Source of the DNA: Panaeolus papilionaceus
Lineage: Eukaryota > Basidiomycota > Agaricomycetes > Agaricales
Reading direction: 5' to 3'
Length of the DNA stretch: 64,000 nt
NCBI GenBank assembly: GCA_015501605.1
Contig: JADNRZ010000027.1
Span: 248,001 to 312,000 of the forward strand
The notes beneath the pieces were generated by a model. The model searched no databases. It was given only the letters and a program-made list of their open reading frames with translations, and was not told the origin of the DNA. Shown one piece after another: positions 1 to 10,176 of this stretch; positions within the stretch are counted from its first letter, which is position 1, and every line of letters starts with the position of its first letter. The position numbers and the translations under genes were made by a program.

Positions 1-1
1 C

Positions 2-307
2 AGAGCGCATCCGTATGGGTCCCTAGAGTTCATGACTCCCAAATTAGCTACCGGTCTAGTACCACGGTGGCGTTCTCGAAGGGCATATTTGCAATATACC
101 TTGAACTGTCCTAGCTTAAATGCCGGATACGGTGCGAAGGTGGATAAATTACAATTCGAGACAATGACCATCGAGGGTACCACGAGCTCCTCTGACGCAA
201 CGGTTTGTCTGGTCACCGAAGATGCGGTCATAAAGGCAATCAAACCATTGACACACCCCAGCCACAACGCACTGAAGCAATCTCATCAGCCTATTTCTTT
301 TGCCTAG
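2..307 (+). CDS. Possible 3' end of a gene cut by the left window edge; unrecognised
   Basis: The reading frame is open from the first bases of the window through the ATG at 32 to a TAG at 305-307, so this may be the last exon of a gene that begins outside. The roughly 100 encoded residues are mixed polar and hydrophobic and contain no motif I recognise; residues after the internal Met read like a globular protein rather than low-complexity sequence. No promoter is visible ahead of the internal ATG. It could equally be a chance open frame, because no splice junction or family match supports it. Confidence 0.3.
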   Translation, partial: RAHPYGSLEFMTPKLATGLVPRWRSRRAYLQYTLNCPSLNAGYGAKVDKLQFETMTIEGTTSSSDATVCLVTEDAVIKAIKPLTHPSHNALKQSHQPISFA

Positions 308-1265
308 ATTAAGAGATCGTTTTCACTCGCCACATAAGGATGAATAATCGAAATACACGACCCTTCAGGGACTTTTTTGAAACTCGAACTTTTTTCAGAG
401 TCCTGGGGGCCGAGGTGTTGGTCTGCGCAAGGTCTTAAGATGCTGTGTGTGTTGTGTTCCGTACGCTGAATTGGGGTAGTTTGAGTGCAGGTGTGGAACT
501 GAAGCCTTCGTAGAGCGTCGTTGGGCAGCAAATTCATGCGCCTCGTGTGTGATGAAGTAGTCATAAATGGACCGCGCATCAGCACTCCTCCAATCCCCGC
601 ATTGCACTATAGTACGCACGATTCGATTCCATGCGCCATCCAAAACGAACTAGACGTCAAACATGCTTTGTCCATTGGGATGCGGTTTCTTGATGTCTAA
701 CCGCTGGACATCACCGCAACTTCGAAAACTTTCTCAAAACACAAACGATCTACGTCCTGGAACAAGTACTATTGCTACCGTTTTCTCGTTTCTAGCAAAC
801 TTCGGATCACTTTCGATCTAGGTTAACTGATATACATCCAACCCTATACAGATGCTGGCGAGGTTTTACCGTGTTCGCGGGATGTCCCGTGGCTTCCGAC
901 GTGTTTGAATCGTGAGCATACTGATAATTGACGCCAATATTACGTTACTCGACCGGTACCACGTCCAGCATCGAAAAAACTGGATCCAATCATGAACGGA
1001 CAAGACTTCAAATGCCTCCAAACACGCTCACACTCTGGTGCTTTTACGATACGTGAAAAAAGATAGCTTACGGGTACGATGCTCAATATAGCTACCTACG
1101 AATCTTTCCGTTATACCTTTTGTAAGAAGGGCACAGTATCCATTTTTGCGAAGCCAGGTTGACCAGCTGGATAATTCTCGCCAGCATCTCGCACCCTACG
1201 TGTCTAAATCATTATCACTCCACGAAAGAACAACGAGGTACTAGCATATATATGTAATATTAGAG
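308..1265. other. Intergenic stretch, no gene seen
   Basis: Open frames on the minus strand at 304-643 overlap one another in different frames and lack protein-like composition. I see no splice-supported gene, RNA gene or clear repeat. The right end merges into the AT-rich promoter of the small secreted peptide gene. Confidence 0.5.
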
Positions 1266-1277
1266 TATATATAAATA
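1266..1277 (+). promoter_or_regulatory. TATA-box-like element of the secreted peptide gene
   Basis: A TATATATAAATA motif lies about 60-70 bp ahead of the ATG at 1339, a normal spacing for a strongly expressed fungal gene with a short leader. It is preceded by another AT-rich run at about 1246-1260. Confidence 0.55.
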
Positions 1278-1338
1278 ATTGCATGGAGACTCCGAGAATA
1301 GCCTTCAATACTCTTGACTCCCACTAACTACACTCAAA

Positions 1339-1622
1339 ATGCTCAAGAATCTGTCTTACCTCTCGTTGGTCGTCGCCTGTGCCCTCGTGGTGAATTGCAA
1401 CCCCATACCTCAATTTGGATATACGGTAGGACGGTGACCTAATGATCTATTTCAGAAAACCTCATGCCTTCGCAGACCCACTGGAACCCACCCACCACTG
1501 GAACAGAGTCGGCGTCTGTCGATCCAGGCACCACCACTTGCATCACATTCGGCTTTCCAGGGTCAGGTGGCACTACAACAACCACAACCTACCCATCATA
1601 TCCAACAATCACGAAGACGTGA
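1339..1622 (+). CDS. Small secreted protein (about 77 aa), one intron
   Basis: The ATG at 1339 opens a typical signal peptide (MLKNLSYLSLVVACALVV) followed by a short Pro-containing segment. The frame would stop at once, but a canonical 50-nt intron (1426-1475, gtagga...cgcag) joins it in phase 0 to an exon ending with TGA at 1620-1622. The mature part is about 55 residues, rich in Thr, Pro, Ser and Gly, with a run of six Thr and one Cys. No catalytic motif is visible and the family is unknown to me. It resembles short secreted, possibly O-glycosylated or pheromone-precursor-like peptides, but it lacks a C-terminal CaaX box and clear repeated processing sites, so no function is assigned. A TATA-like element upstream supports expression. 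Confidence 0.6.
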
Positions 1623-1711
1623 AGGAAATTGCATCAGATGAAGGAGAGGGAGAAGTGTATTATGTATCATGGATATCCAACTACATCGCTCTTGGAATAT
1701 GTTTTGGGTGG

Positions 1712-4417
1712 TTATTCATGAACCGCAAACTCTGATCGTTGACGAAGTCTACCGCCGATCCGCCGAAATATGAATCTAAAAAGGGGTCTTGAGTACGATG
1801 GTCTCCTCTCTGCTCTCTTTACGAATTTAAGGACTCACGGTAGTGGAACCATCACAGCGGTTAGTCCAGCGAGAAGTGCCGTGGCACCAACTGTGCCCAG
1901 GCGGTGATACATCGCAGGTGCAAACAGGGGAAATGCTGCCGCAAATGTTGACCGCAGCGCGCTGTTAGAAGCCATAGCGGATGCTGCAATTGGTCGATAG
2001 GCGGTCACAAGATATGTGAATGTCGACGTAAATACGAAGTAGGTACCAGTTCCAAAAGGTATTGAGGCGATGATGGGAACAATCCAAGGTATCCCTCGAT
2101 ATGTTGTGAATGCCAGCCAAAAAAGGCCTTTGAGGAGTTAAACTCTATCAACGCAGTTAGGGTAGTCGATGGGAGTGAAAACGTACTCATCGGTACGAGA
2201 ACAGCCCCAATTTCTCCCATGATTAAACGGGTTTCAGGAGGAACATTGCCGTTATTGACTGCTGCTGTTCGAGCGTAAAGGCTAGTGGTGTTTAGATACA
2301 CACGGCCGAACGCACGTCGTAATCACATACTTGTTCCAGTACGCTTGAGTGCATATACCAATTCCCATACCAACACCTATACCGGCGAATGAAAGGCCCG
2401 TCGTCTGCATGTTAAAGTGGTGAACTCCTCCGAATATGATGGGGAATGCCTGGAATGTTAGGTACAAAATTCCGAGTACGAGTGCGCTCCTAAACCATAT
2501 TTATGGATTATCTATGTTAATGTCATCCATTCCGTCCATTAGTTTTGATGACGAACCAGATATCAAGTAGTAGGGCCATTCTGTCATGAAAGAGCAACTC
2601 TGGCAATGACATGAGCCCAGTACTATTATTCAAGCGAAATACTTACGAAACGGGCGGTAGCAGCTAACAGCAATTCGACGCCAGAGGTTACAGTTCCCCT
2701 GTTCAAGAGGCGCCCAATACCGATCATCGCCCGTCTTCTTTCTCATTCTATAGGGATAAACATCGTGAGTAAATAAACAGGAAGGTTCTTCGGGTGAATG
2801 AATAACCTGTGAGCCTTTCTAGTAACCAGAAGTGGAACATAGGTTTCTGGAATGAGCTATCCGGACTATCCGTCAGTCTATGCTCCCTGGAGAACTGACG
2901 CTGTACTTACGAAAAGGATGGCAAGCCACTCCCCGAATGTCCACATGAGCATAATGTAATATGTCCATCTCCAGTTCAGATTCTATGCATGATAGGATCT
3001 GTGCTTGCGCAGATCCGTCTTCTTGGTCACGTGGAAGAGACAACACTACGTCGCCCACCTCGTCTCTCCTTCTTACTATTTCCTTTATCCTCATTCGCCG
3101 CGCGACACGCGCTCACTCGTTGCGTAGCCGGTTTTGTTTCCTTTTTGCCCGCCCACCTCATCCCCCTTTCTCATCGAATAAACCCCTGACATTATATAAA
3201 CTCCCCAAACTTCTAATACATTCCACCTTCAATCCCGAATTCCGCTCCTGAACATATCGAAGACCCCGTAGTAGGGAGTAGTGAGAGAGCCGAGTCCAGC
3301 GGGGGCTCATCTGTCCACCGTCCTCGGCTCTCGCACTGGGAGTGGTCGCTCACAACAACCCACTCCCACTCCCCCTACTACACTATTCCCCGACTACGGG
3401 GTCTCTCTCGCGAAGAACCAAGATGGTGAGACTAGGCTCAAAACGACTCTTCTATCTATCCACTACTCACCTGATTAATAAATCTCGGAGTTTCGTTAAA
3501 AATAAAGCTAACCAAAGAAGGGTGAATCGCTGCACTTGCAAACACCTACCCACCAATCAACGGCCCGATGACAGGTCCGATAAAGGGACACATGGTGTAG
3601 AACGCCATAGGGCTACACAAATTGATTAGCTATAATGTCAAGCTTGCGTCGAGAAAAGACAAACTTTGCGACGGTCGCGTCCGAAAATAGATCACTCACA
3701 CTCCCACCTGCGACGCTAAGAAAGGCTGACCCCGCAAAGCCGGTGAAGAATCGAAAGATCAGATGTACATCTCGTTGTAATATAAAACCTTGAATTGGTC
3801 TATTCAAACGGAAGGATATCTCGATCACATACCAATGTTGGGCGCAAACGCAACAGCCCACGTCAACCCAAAGTATATGGTGTAAGATATGCGGTAAATG
3901 TTGTTACGACCATACAGTTCGGATAGCGGCCCCATAATCAAAGGTCCCAATCCTAGACCTTCGATAAAGAAACTGATTGATAAAATTGTGACCTCATGTC
4001 CAACTTTGAAAGTCTGTGCTACGCCGTCTTCGGTAAACGCTGCCTGCCAAGAAATGATTATATGTCAAGGTACACATTTTCTGGTTGTGCTCACCACGGA
4101 TGATCACTGTGAGCCCAACTCGGGGGGTATTAACCCCCTGGAGTTGTACAGGGGAGAAAAACCCCTACGGGGGGAGGTAAAAAAAGGGGTTATCTAGGGG
4201 GTTTCGTCGATGCTGTCGTTACACACAGTGCGGCGGTACTAATCACCAAAACGGATATCCATTTGCGAGTAATTGAAAGGTGTCGTGGAAGCTCATGGTC
4301 ATCTAGAACCACTTGAAAGCGTTCACGTTCCTGTTCAGCCTCATCACGACTCTCCTTTTCTTTCTTCTCGTAAGATCCTGGCAGGGGGTTGACAGCCGAC
4401 TGGACCTCGGCTGACAT
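1712..4417 (-). CDS. Major facilitator superfamily drug/H+ antiporter-type transporter, 13 exons, intron-1 donor damaged
   Basis: This is a plasma-membrane multidrug-type MFS permease. Start is the ATG at 4417. Exons on the minus strand: 4417-4223, 4043-3833, 3770-3665, 3612-3550, 3483-3471, 2982-2911, 2856-2807, 2747-2647, 2599-2557, 2489-2331, 2281-2187, 2127-1839 and 1775-1712, giving 486 residues in one frame. Family motifs seen in order: LGPLSELYGR after TM2, the RFFTGFAGSAFLSVAGG helix, PMAFYTMCPFIGPVIGPLIGG, NWRWTYY, a PETYVPLL segment, TGDDRYWAPLE, and a basic tail ending SEFAVHE. The hydrophilic N-terminus (about 45 residues, Glu/Lys-rich) is typical. Odd points: exon 5 is only 13 nt; intron 5 is 488 nt and holds an inverted-repeat insertion; intron 1 begins inside a GGGG/CCCC-rich repeat, and a usable donor exists only at 4222, which costs about five residues of TM1. 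The gene may therefore be impaired. Confidence 0.82.
2983..3470. repeat. Insertion with nested inverted repeats inside an MFS intron
   Basis: This intron is 488 nt, while other introns of the gene are 49-66 nt apart from the repeat-bearing first one. Inside it GACCCCGTAGT (3262-3272) pairs with ACTACGGGGTC (3393-3403), and GAGAGCCGAG (3285-3294) pairs with CTCGGCTCTC (3323-3332), forming a nested hairpin of about 140 bp. The flank at 3000-3250 is pyrimidine-rich on the plus strand and has a TATATAAAC motif at about 3194. This looks like a non-autonomous element or solo LTR remnant; the family is not identified. Confidence 0.5.
4098..4205. repeat. GGGG/CCCC-rich repeat remnant at the start of MFS intron 1
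   Basis: The segment consists of alternating G-runs and C-runs able to fold back (for example GGGGGGTATTAACCCCC and AGGGGAGAAAAACCCCT). Positions 4102-4136 match 48615-48649 in reverse orientation at 28 of 35 bases, and both copies also carry an AGGGG-A-rich-CCCCT block. The insert directly follows the expected exon-1 end of the transporter gene. Confidence 0.5.
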
Positions 4418-4699
4418 ATCTGTTCCTGCGGGGTTGTGGAGGCTCCTCACCAGACCGATATCGTATAAGGCTTTGTTGTTGAATAATTCCCCAAAGCGTT
4501 AGGCTCTGCTGCCTTGTGGATGTGTAGTAAGTGAGGTGAGAGTGTCTCGGCCTTGGTCTCACGAGTCAGGTTGCCCCTTCTCCTATTCTTGTCTATCGCT
4601 TGCTTGCAAGCCTCATTCCTCATAGGATGCCGCCGGCAACAAGTTTCGCACAGCTGGGCCTGACACAGTATCTGTTCAACGTTCATCTTCCCAAAATTC

Positions 4700-6480
4700 C
4701 AAGCGTTGTCGAAAGATGAAGGATTGTTTTTTGATAGACGGAAAAATTACTTTGATGCTGATCAAACGCATAGGGGCGATTACTCTTAGGGGTATTTTCT
4801 TCTCGATAGCATAGCACTTTGGTTTGGCGCAATAGGTATACACCCCATGGTATCCATTTGGCCTTCTAGATAATTAGTAAGAGGGAGTTATCAAGCATCG
4901 GGCGGCGTCAACCGATTCAATATGGAGCAAAGACCTAGACACGGACATGTGGCCAAGACTACCGATTGAATATGGGAATCTCCGACATGAAGCACAATTG
5001 ACTTTCTTCCGCTTATTCTAATGGCATCAACCTTTCAATTTGATAATTTACCAGAGTTCCTCATACGCCATTTTATTTTATCGAAATTTGGGCATTGAAG
5101 CGAATGTGGGACTACCACTCACCTTGAGAGTGACGCTCGGTCGGATACAACCATTTGAAACAAAACGGCGGTTTCTCGACGCGCAGGATATCTTCGGCTG
5201 GACGAGGTCCGGAGCTGGCTGTTTGTACCCTGTTTACACTGGCTGTAAGGATGTTGTATAGATAGATCTGAACCTTCCTTCCTGCCTATTAATATTCCAC
5301 GCGAACGGTTCTCCCATGTCTCCTCGAAATAAAACCAAATGCCCACGTAGTTAATTGGTCTCTGCTGCGCCACATCACAGTGGCTATTGGTGTAGATTTT
5401 TAATATTTCTCAAGGCCAGTCTTAGTTTGTGCTCAATAGATCAACGATGTGAAATCCCATTCGACGTGCTCGATGGTCGAACAATTGTGTTCCATCTACA
5501 AACTTTGATGCTTGCACTCATGCTGCGTCTACACAATGGCTGTGGTTTCTCGGGTTATATTTTCGATCGGCCAAGTTTCTTCTCACATTGACACACGGAG
5601 TCTGAACTTTACACGGCAAATTCAGAAAGTCAAGATGACGCCGGTGTATTCTGACTTCTATATCGTCATTATCCCAAAAAGACAGGTAAAAAATATCACC
5701 TGTATAACTTCCAGCTGCAGATATTCTCGCCCAGGATCTTACCCCGTCGCAGTGACAATGTATGTACCATGCACACATGCTTCGTCAGAACCTACTTCCT
5801 CGCTTAATCCACGTGTACGCCTCGGACCAATTTTCAGTACATTCATTGAATCGATTTTTTTTTTCGTCAAGCTTTCCACCGTTTACCAAAACTTTTTCCG
5901 CGTCACCCCACCTTGAAATTCCAAAAAAAGAAAAAAGAAAAAAGAAAAAAAAGGGATAACGTTCTCGTTCTTGATTATCAACCAGATATCCGAACGCACC
6001 ATATTCTGAGTATCCGACGAATTGGGTGTCACCTAAAAGTGCGTGAGATCATTTGTGGAACGATGGTCCTGCTCAATAACCTGTTTCTGATGCGATTGTC
6101 GATCTACACTGAACCATCAGAGCAAGTCCAATTGGAACCCTGGTGCTCAGCACGTTGTGTATGCTCTTTGCTTAGTGAATCATATGCAAGTGGGTTTCAA
6201 CTCCAGAGTTGAAGGCATCATGGTGATTGATGCATGCATATGGCCAACCGGGCTGCATTCTCAAATTTCGAGAATTCGGTCGTTTTTGGATCAATAAACG
6301 CGTACTTATCTCTCTCACTTGAGTGCGCCATTGCTAAAGTAATATAGATGAAAGCCGGACTTATGCCGTTTTGGAATGTTGGACTCACACTGTGGATGTA
6401 CAACTTGATGACGCGAAGTAAGACTGTTACTAAAGGGTATTTATTATAGATAACCTATGTAATATAAGAAATATACAGCA
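4700..6480. other. Gene-free stretch with A-rich tract
   Basis: No splice-supported frame or recognisable domain was found on either strand. The only distinctive feature is a poly-purine tract of A-runs separated by single G residues at about 5922-5953. Short open frames here overlap each other in several phases and lack protein-like character. Confidence 0.5.
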
Positions 6481-6485
6481 ATAAA

Positions 6486-7265
6486 TCAAAACTTCCAATA
6501 GTCTATACTGGCAGCGGCGCGTTCAAATGGGAATTCACCACCCCAACTGCTCACGTCGGCCAGACTGTCGTTCACTGCACACCGCAACTCATTTCGAGCT
6601 TCACGTGCCAACGAAAAGTCAACAACACGACCACCTTCAATTTCTTCCTTGGAACTCTGGAAAAGACGATAAGCTAAGCTATACAAATTAATCGCATGAA
6701 TGACGCTTACCTGTATCGCCTGTCCAATATCCGAGTCAATCAGGGCAAGCATATCCGCCATATCTCCATCTTCTTCCCACCGTAGGCCTATCGTCGCGCG
6801 TACTATTGAAGCGAGGATGTGAAGGCTCGCAAAGCCCATTCCTGCTCCATAGAGAGATCGTGCACGCGTAAGGGCGTCATGAAGAGGGGGTAGTGCAGCA
6901 CACGGTGAATCTCTGGATTGTCTACGGAAGAGCTGATATGGGGAGGGGATAATCTTTGTTGTCTGCTTGAGACGAGATCTCGCTGCGTTGGTGAAGGCAG
7001 GAGCCACTCCAGGGGGACCTGTCGCGAGAAGATTGCGTATTATGGAGCGAAGACTAGATATCGAACTGTCAATGGAGGTGGTTTGGATGGGATAAGGAGT
7101 CGACTTACTCTTCTGCATTGGCGTTAGCTATGAACGTGTCGACCATAAGGTTTCTAAGGAGAACTTGAGTATCATGTTGTGCACAAAATGACAAGAGACC
7201 TACACATGCCCTAGTGAGGGACGGCTTTCCGCATTTCGGTAGATGGAAACTTCAGGTGCTGGCAT
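6486..7265 (-). CDS. Unrecognised fungal protein (about 210 aa), four exons
   Basis: The ATG at 7265 begins MPAPEVSIYR. Canonical introns at 7203-7154 (50 nt), 7108-7066 (43 nt) and 6710-6657 (54 nt) join four exons in a continuous frame to the stop at 6486. The last intron is a multiple of three and could be retained without a stop. The product is predicted mainly helical, mixed-charge, without signal peptide or membrane segment. Alternating hydrophobic stretches around residues 20-50 and 95-150 suggest a soluble helical fold. I do not recognise a domain or catalytic motif. The consistent splice phases and amphipathic composition make a real gene likely. Confidence 0.6.
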
Positions 7266-7798
7266 AGTGATATAGTATTACGATGCGAGAGAGGCGTTCA
7301 CTGTGCAGGTAGGACGTGGAAGCGATGGGTGGTACTAGTCAATGTGTCCATTCTCATATTCTTCGGCTTCTTATATAGATTCCTCGAGCTATAGGTCTCC
7401 CAGTAGCATCAGGGTTGTAAAGAAAGGAGAACCAGGGAATTGAGCAAAACTTTCACGAAGTACGGTAAAGATCTCGATCTGGGGGTCTCCTACAATACTT
7501 GACTAAAGTAACCGGTGTCAATAAAAATATTTGCCGGGATTTAAAACATTTATCGGGCAGCCTGCGGTGGCATCAGGTTCGGCCGCTGGTCTTGCCAGGG
7601 TCGAACCCGAGCCGCTTTGAACTTCCTTGTGACACTGAGTCAAGAAGACTGGGGGCAAACCAACCTCAACTCAATGTGCAGACCAGTTCAAGTATCTTCA
7701 AAAACCTCAAGGTCGTCAGCATGACTGCAAGGAGCATGACGGTATGCCAAATGTTCGCCGGTACATGAATCTATAAAATCCAGACTCGTTCTTTGATC

Positions 7799-9309
7799 AT
7801 GAACCCCATTGAAATGCCTTCCTCAACCTGCGAAACTTTCCGTTTGGGTCCCTTCGTCGCTCCACGTTTATGGACTGGACTCTGGCAACTCTCCAGTAAT
7901 GCCTGGGGTAGCGCTTCCGTCCCAAAGATCCGTAAAGGAATGCAGCGTCATGTGGATCAGGGTTACACAGCGTTTGGTATGCACAGCTCAACCTCGTTTA
8001 TACGTCCTACTAACATTTAGTGTAGATATGGTATGGTTTTCTCTCTTGCGTTAACACATAATCTGATCTCAAGCATGTGTCTTGATGTTGATAGGGTGAG
8101 CTACATTGTACTTAGTGACTGCTGCTTTACTGAACCCACCTTTGTAGCGGATCACTACGGAAGTGCTGAGATTATCTTTGTACGTCTGTTCTTCCAGAAT
8201 TTTTCTCTGAGACTAACAGATCCACCGTGCAGGGACAGTTCAAGGAGACCCTCCCATCCCAAGAAACCGTTATCGGTGCCACAAAGTGGTGCGTCTTCAA
8301 GCGCACAATCCCAACTCGTGGTGTGGTTCGTGCAGCAGTTCTTGAGAGGATGGAGCGAATGAGAAGTCGACAGGTGGACCTACTCCAGGTATGAGCACAT
8401 AGCGAAGCCGACGAACAATTCCCTGATTCCTTATAGTTTCACTGGCAAGACTACTCAGACAAAAACTATCTCGCCGCCCTCAACTACCTGCTGGAACTTC
8501 AAGATGAAGGACTCATCGCGTCAATTGGATTGTGCAACTTCGATACCATCAGAACCGACGAGATATGCACTCAGCTGGGTCCTGGAGCAATTGTGTCAAA
8601 CCAAGTTCAGGTATAGGACTTTGCCCCTGATTTAGGTGTACAACGCTCAGGCTACTACTCACAGTTTTCAATCATTGACACGCGACCTCTGCACGGGATG
8701 GCAGACGTTTGCGAGAAGCATGGCGTGAAGCTTCTGACCTATGGAACCCTGGTACGTTTAGTGCTATTCTTACATTGGTTTCACAGCTAACCCTTGTTTT
8801 AGTGTGGTGGCTTTCTCGCTGACAAGTGGCTTGGTGCCCCTGAGCCGGATTCCTATTCCGATGAGGTGAAGCTCACTCCATCGCAGAGAAAGGTTCGTCT
8901 TCCTTGGATGTCTGAAAAGATATCAACTGAGCCTTGGTCAGTATCTTGATATGATCGTCAAAGCATGGGGTACATGGGAGTTGTTCCAGAGCCTTTTGCT
9001 CGTGTTGCGTCGCATCGGTGACCGCTACGGTCGTTCCATTGCTAACGTCGCGACGCGTTGGGTTCTCGATCATCACTTTGTTGGTGCTGTGATTATTGGT
9101 TTGTGGATTGGTTCTACCCAAATGACTATGTTCTTACATTTTTATCAGGAGCGCGCTTAGGTCTCTCTGAGCATCCCGAAGAAAACCACCAAGCCTTTGG
9201 ATTCCGCCTCAGTTCACAGGATAACGAGGCTATTGAAGCCATCTTACGACGGTCAAATAGTCGTACCATTATTACATCCATTGGCGATTGTGGCGCGGAA
9301 TACAGATAA
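7799..9309 (+). CDS. Aldo/keto reductase, ten exons including 5-nt and 1-nt micro-exons
   Basis: A cytosolic NADPH-dependent aldo/keto reductase, about 346 residues, folding as a TIM barrel and reducing carbonyls to alcohols; the exact substrate cannot be told. Exons: 7799-7976, 8026-8030, 8095, 8148-8179, 8233-8388, 8437-8610, 8665-8751, 8803-8892, 8942-9098, 9149-9309. The catalytic tetrad is visible: Asp60 (in DMADHYG), Tyr65, Lys90 (GATKW) and His126 (QFHW). Further family landmarks are GLCNFDT, SNQVQFS and the C-terminal GARL cofactor-binding segment. The exon between 8031 and 8147 cannot be a single intron: only an added single G at 8095, flanked by AG and GT, restores the frame. The summed length, 1041 nt, is divisible by three only with that base. 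Every other junction is canonical. Confidence 0.88.
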
Positions 9310-10148
9310 TTATTGGATAGTTGATGCAATATTAATTTGATGTACATTTTTCTACGTCTACATAATGAATATTGTGCGCCACGACTCTGGCCAGGCAGCT
9401 GGCTGTTCATATCATGTAAATAGGGGCCGGTATACCGGGTGGGTTTGAGTTGGTTTGGATCGCACGGAGCCGACCAGAGTGACGATCTAGGTCAATTTCC
9501 GGCATTCAATATGTATAATTGAGCTTTTGGAGGGAAGAGATCCTTGATCCGTCTGCCGATCTAGGCGCCTGGCTAAAAGTTACCCTGGATACTTGACGTC
9601 GGCTGCGATGTGAATAGTTTCATACCAACAGTATGTACCCTCATATGGGCTCTGAAAATCAGCAGCATGTGCATGACTTGCATGCGCAATTTCGTTCTGA
9701 AAGCTGTAAGTCCGGCTATAAAATCAGGCTACTGAGCTTCAGGACCAGCCAACATGAAGTTGTAGGCCAACAGGCGGTTGCTACCGAGGAACCGATCACA
9801 AGGTGTTGGACACTCGATGGCTCCGGTGTTCTTGAAAGGGTCTGTAGGCATGAACTCACTCCGAAGTCCGACTCCTAGCTGTAATCACAAGTCTAGTGAT
9901 TGAATTTCCGCGTCTTATTCGGGACCCTTTAATAAACATTTGTGCATATAATTCGAAGGCGGCAATATATGGTACGATGCTACAACTAAATATTCCTCAG
10001 TTCTCTTGAGTTTCTGAGGATGTTTATTCATTTATCTCATTTATCTATAAGATCTATGGACCATTGAGATTATTACGCTTCTTGTTCTCCGAGGATCGTC
10101 CTCCTGCTATTTCGCGAGGTTTCGAACCGCAGCGGAGTGAGTTGGGGT

Positions 10149-10176
10149 GGCGGCGAAGCGAATCGCTTAGGCCGCC
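10149..10176. repeat. GC-rich hairpin
   Basis: GGCGGC (10149-10154) pairs with GCCGCC (10171-10176), and between them AAGCGA faces TCGCTT, giving a near-perfect 28-base palindrome with two mismatched positions. It stands in otherwise AT-rich intergenic DNA. No downstream T-run or known RNA fold was recognised. Confidence 0.45.

Noticed and set aside
5922..5953. A-rich tract as a possible retroposon poly-A tail
   Set aside because: Regular single G interruptions and no element body or target duplication next to it; simple repeat is sufficient.
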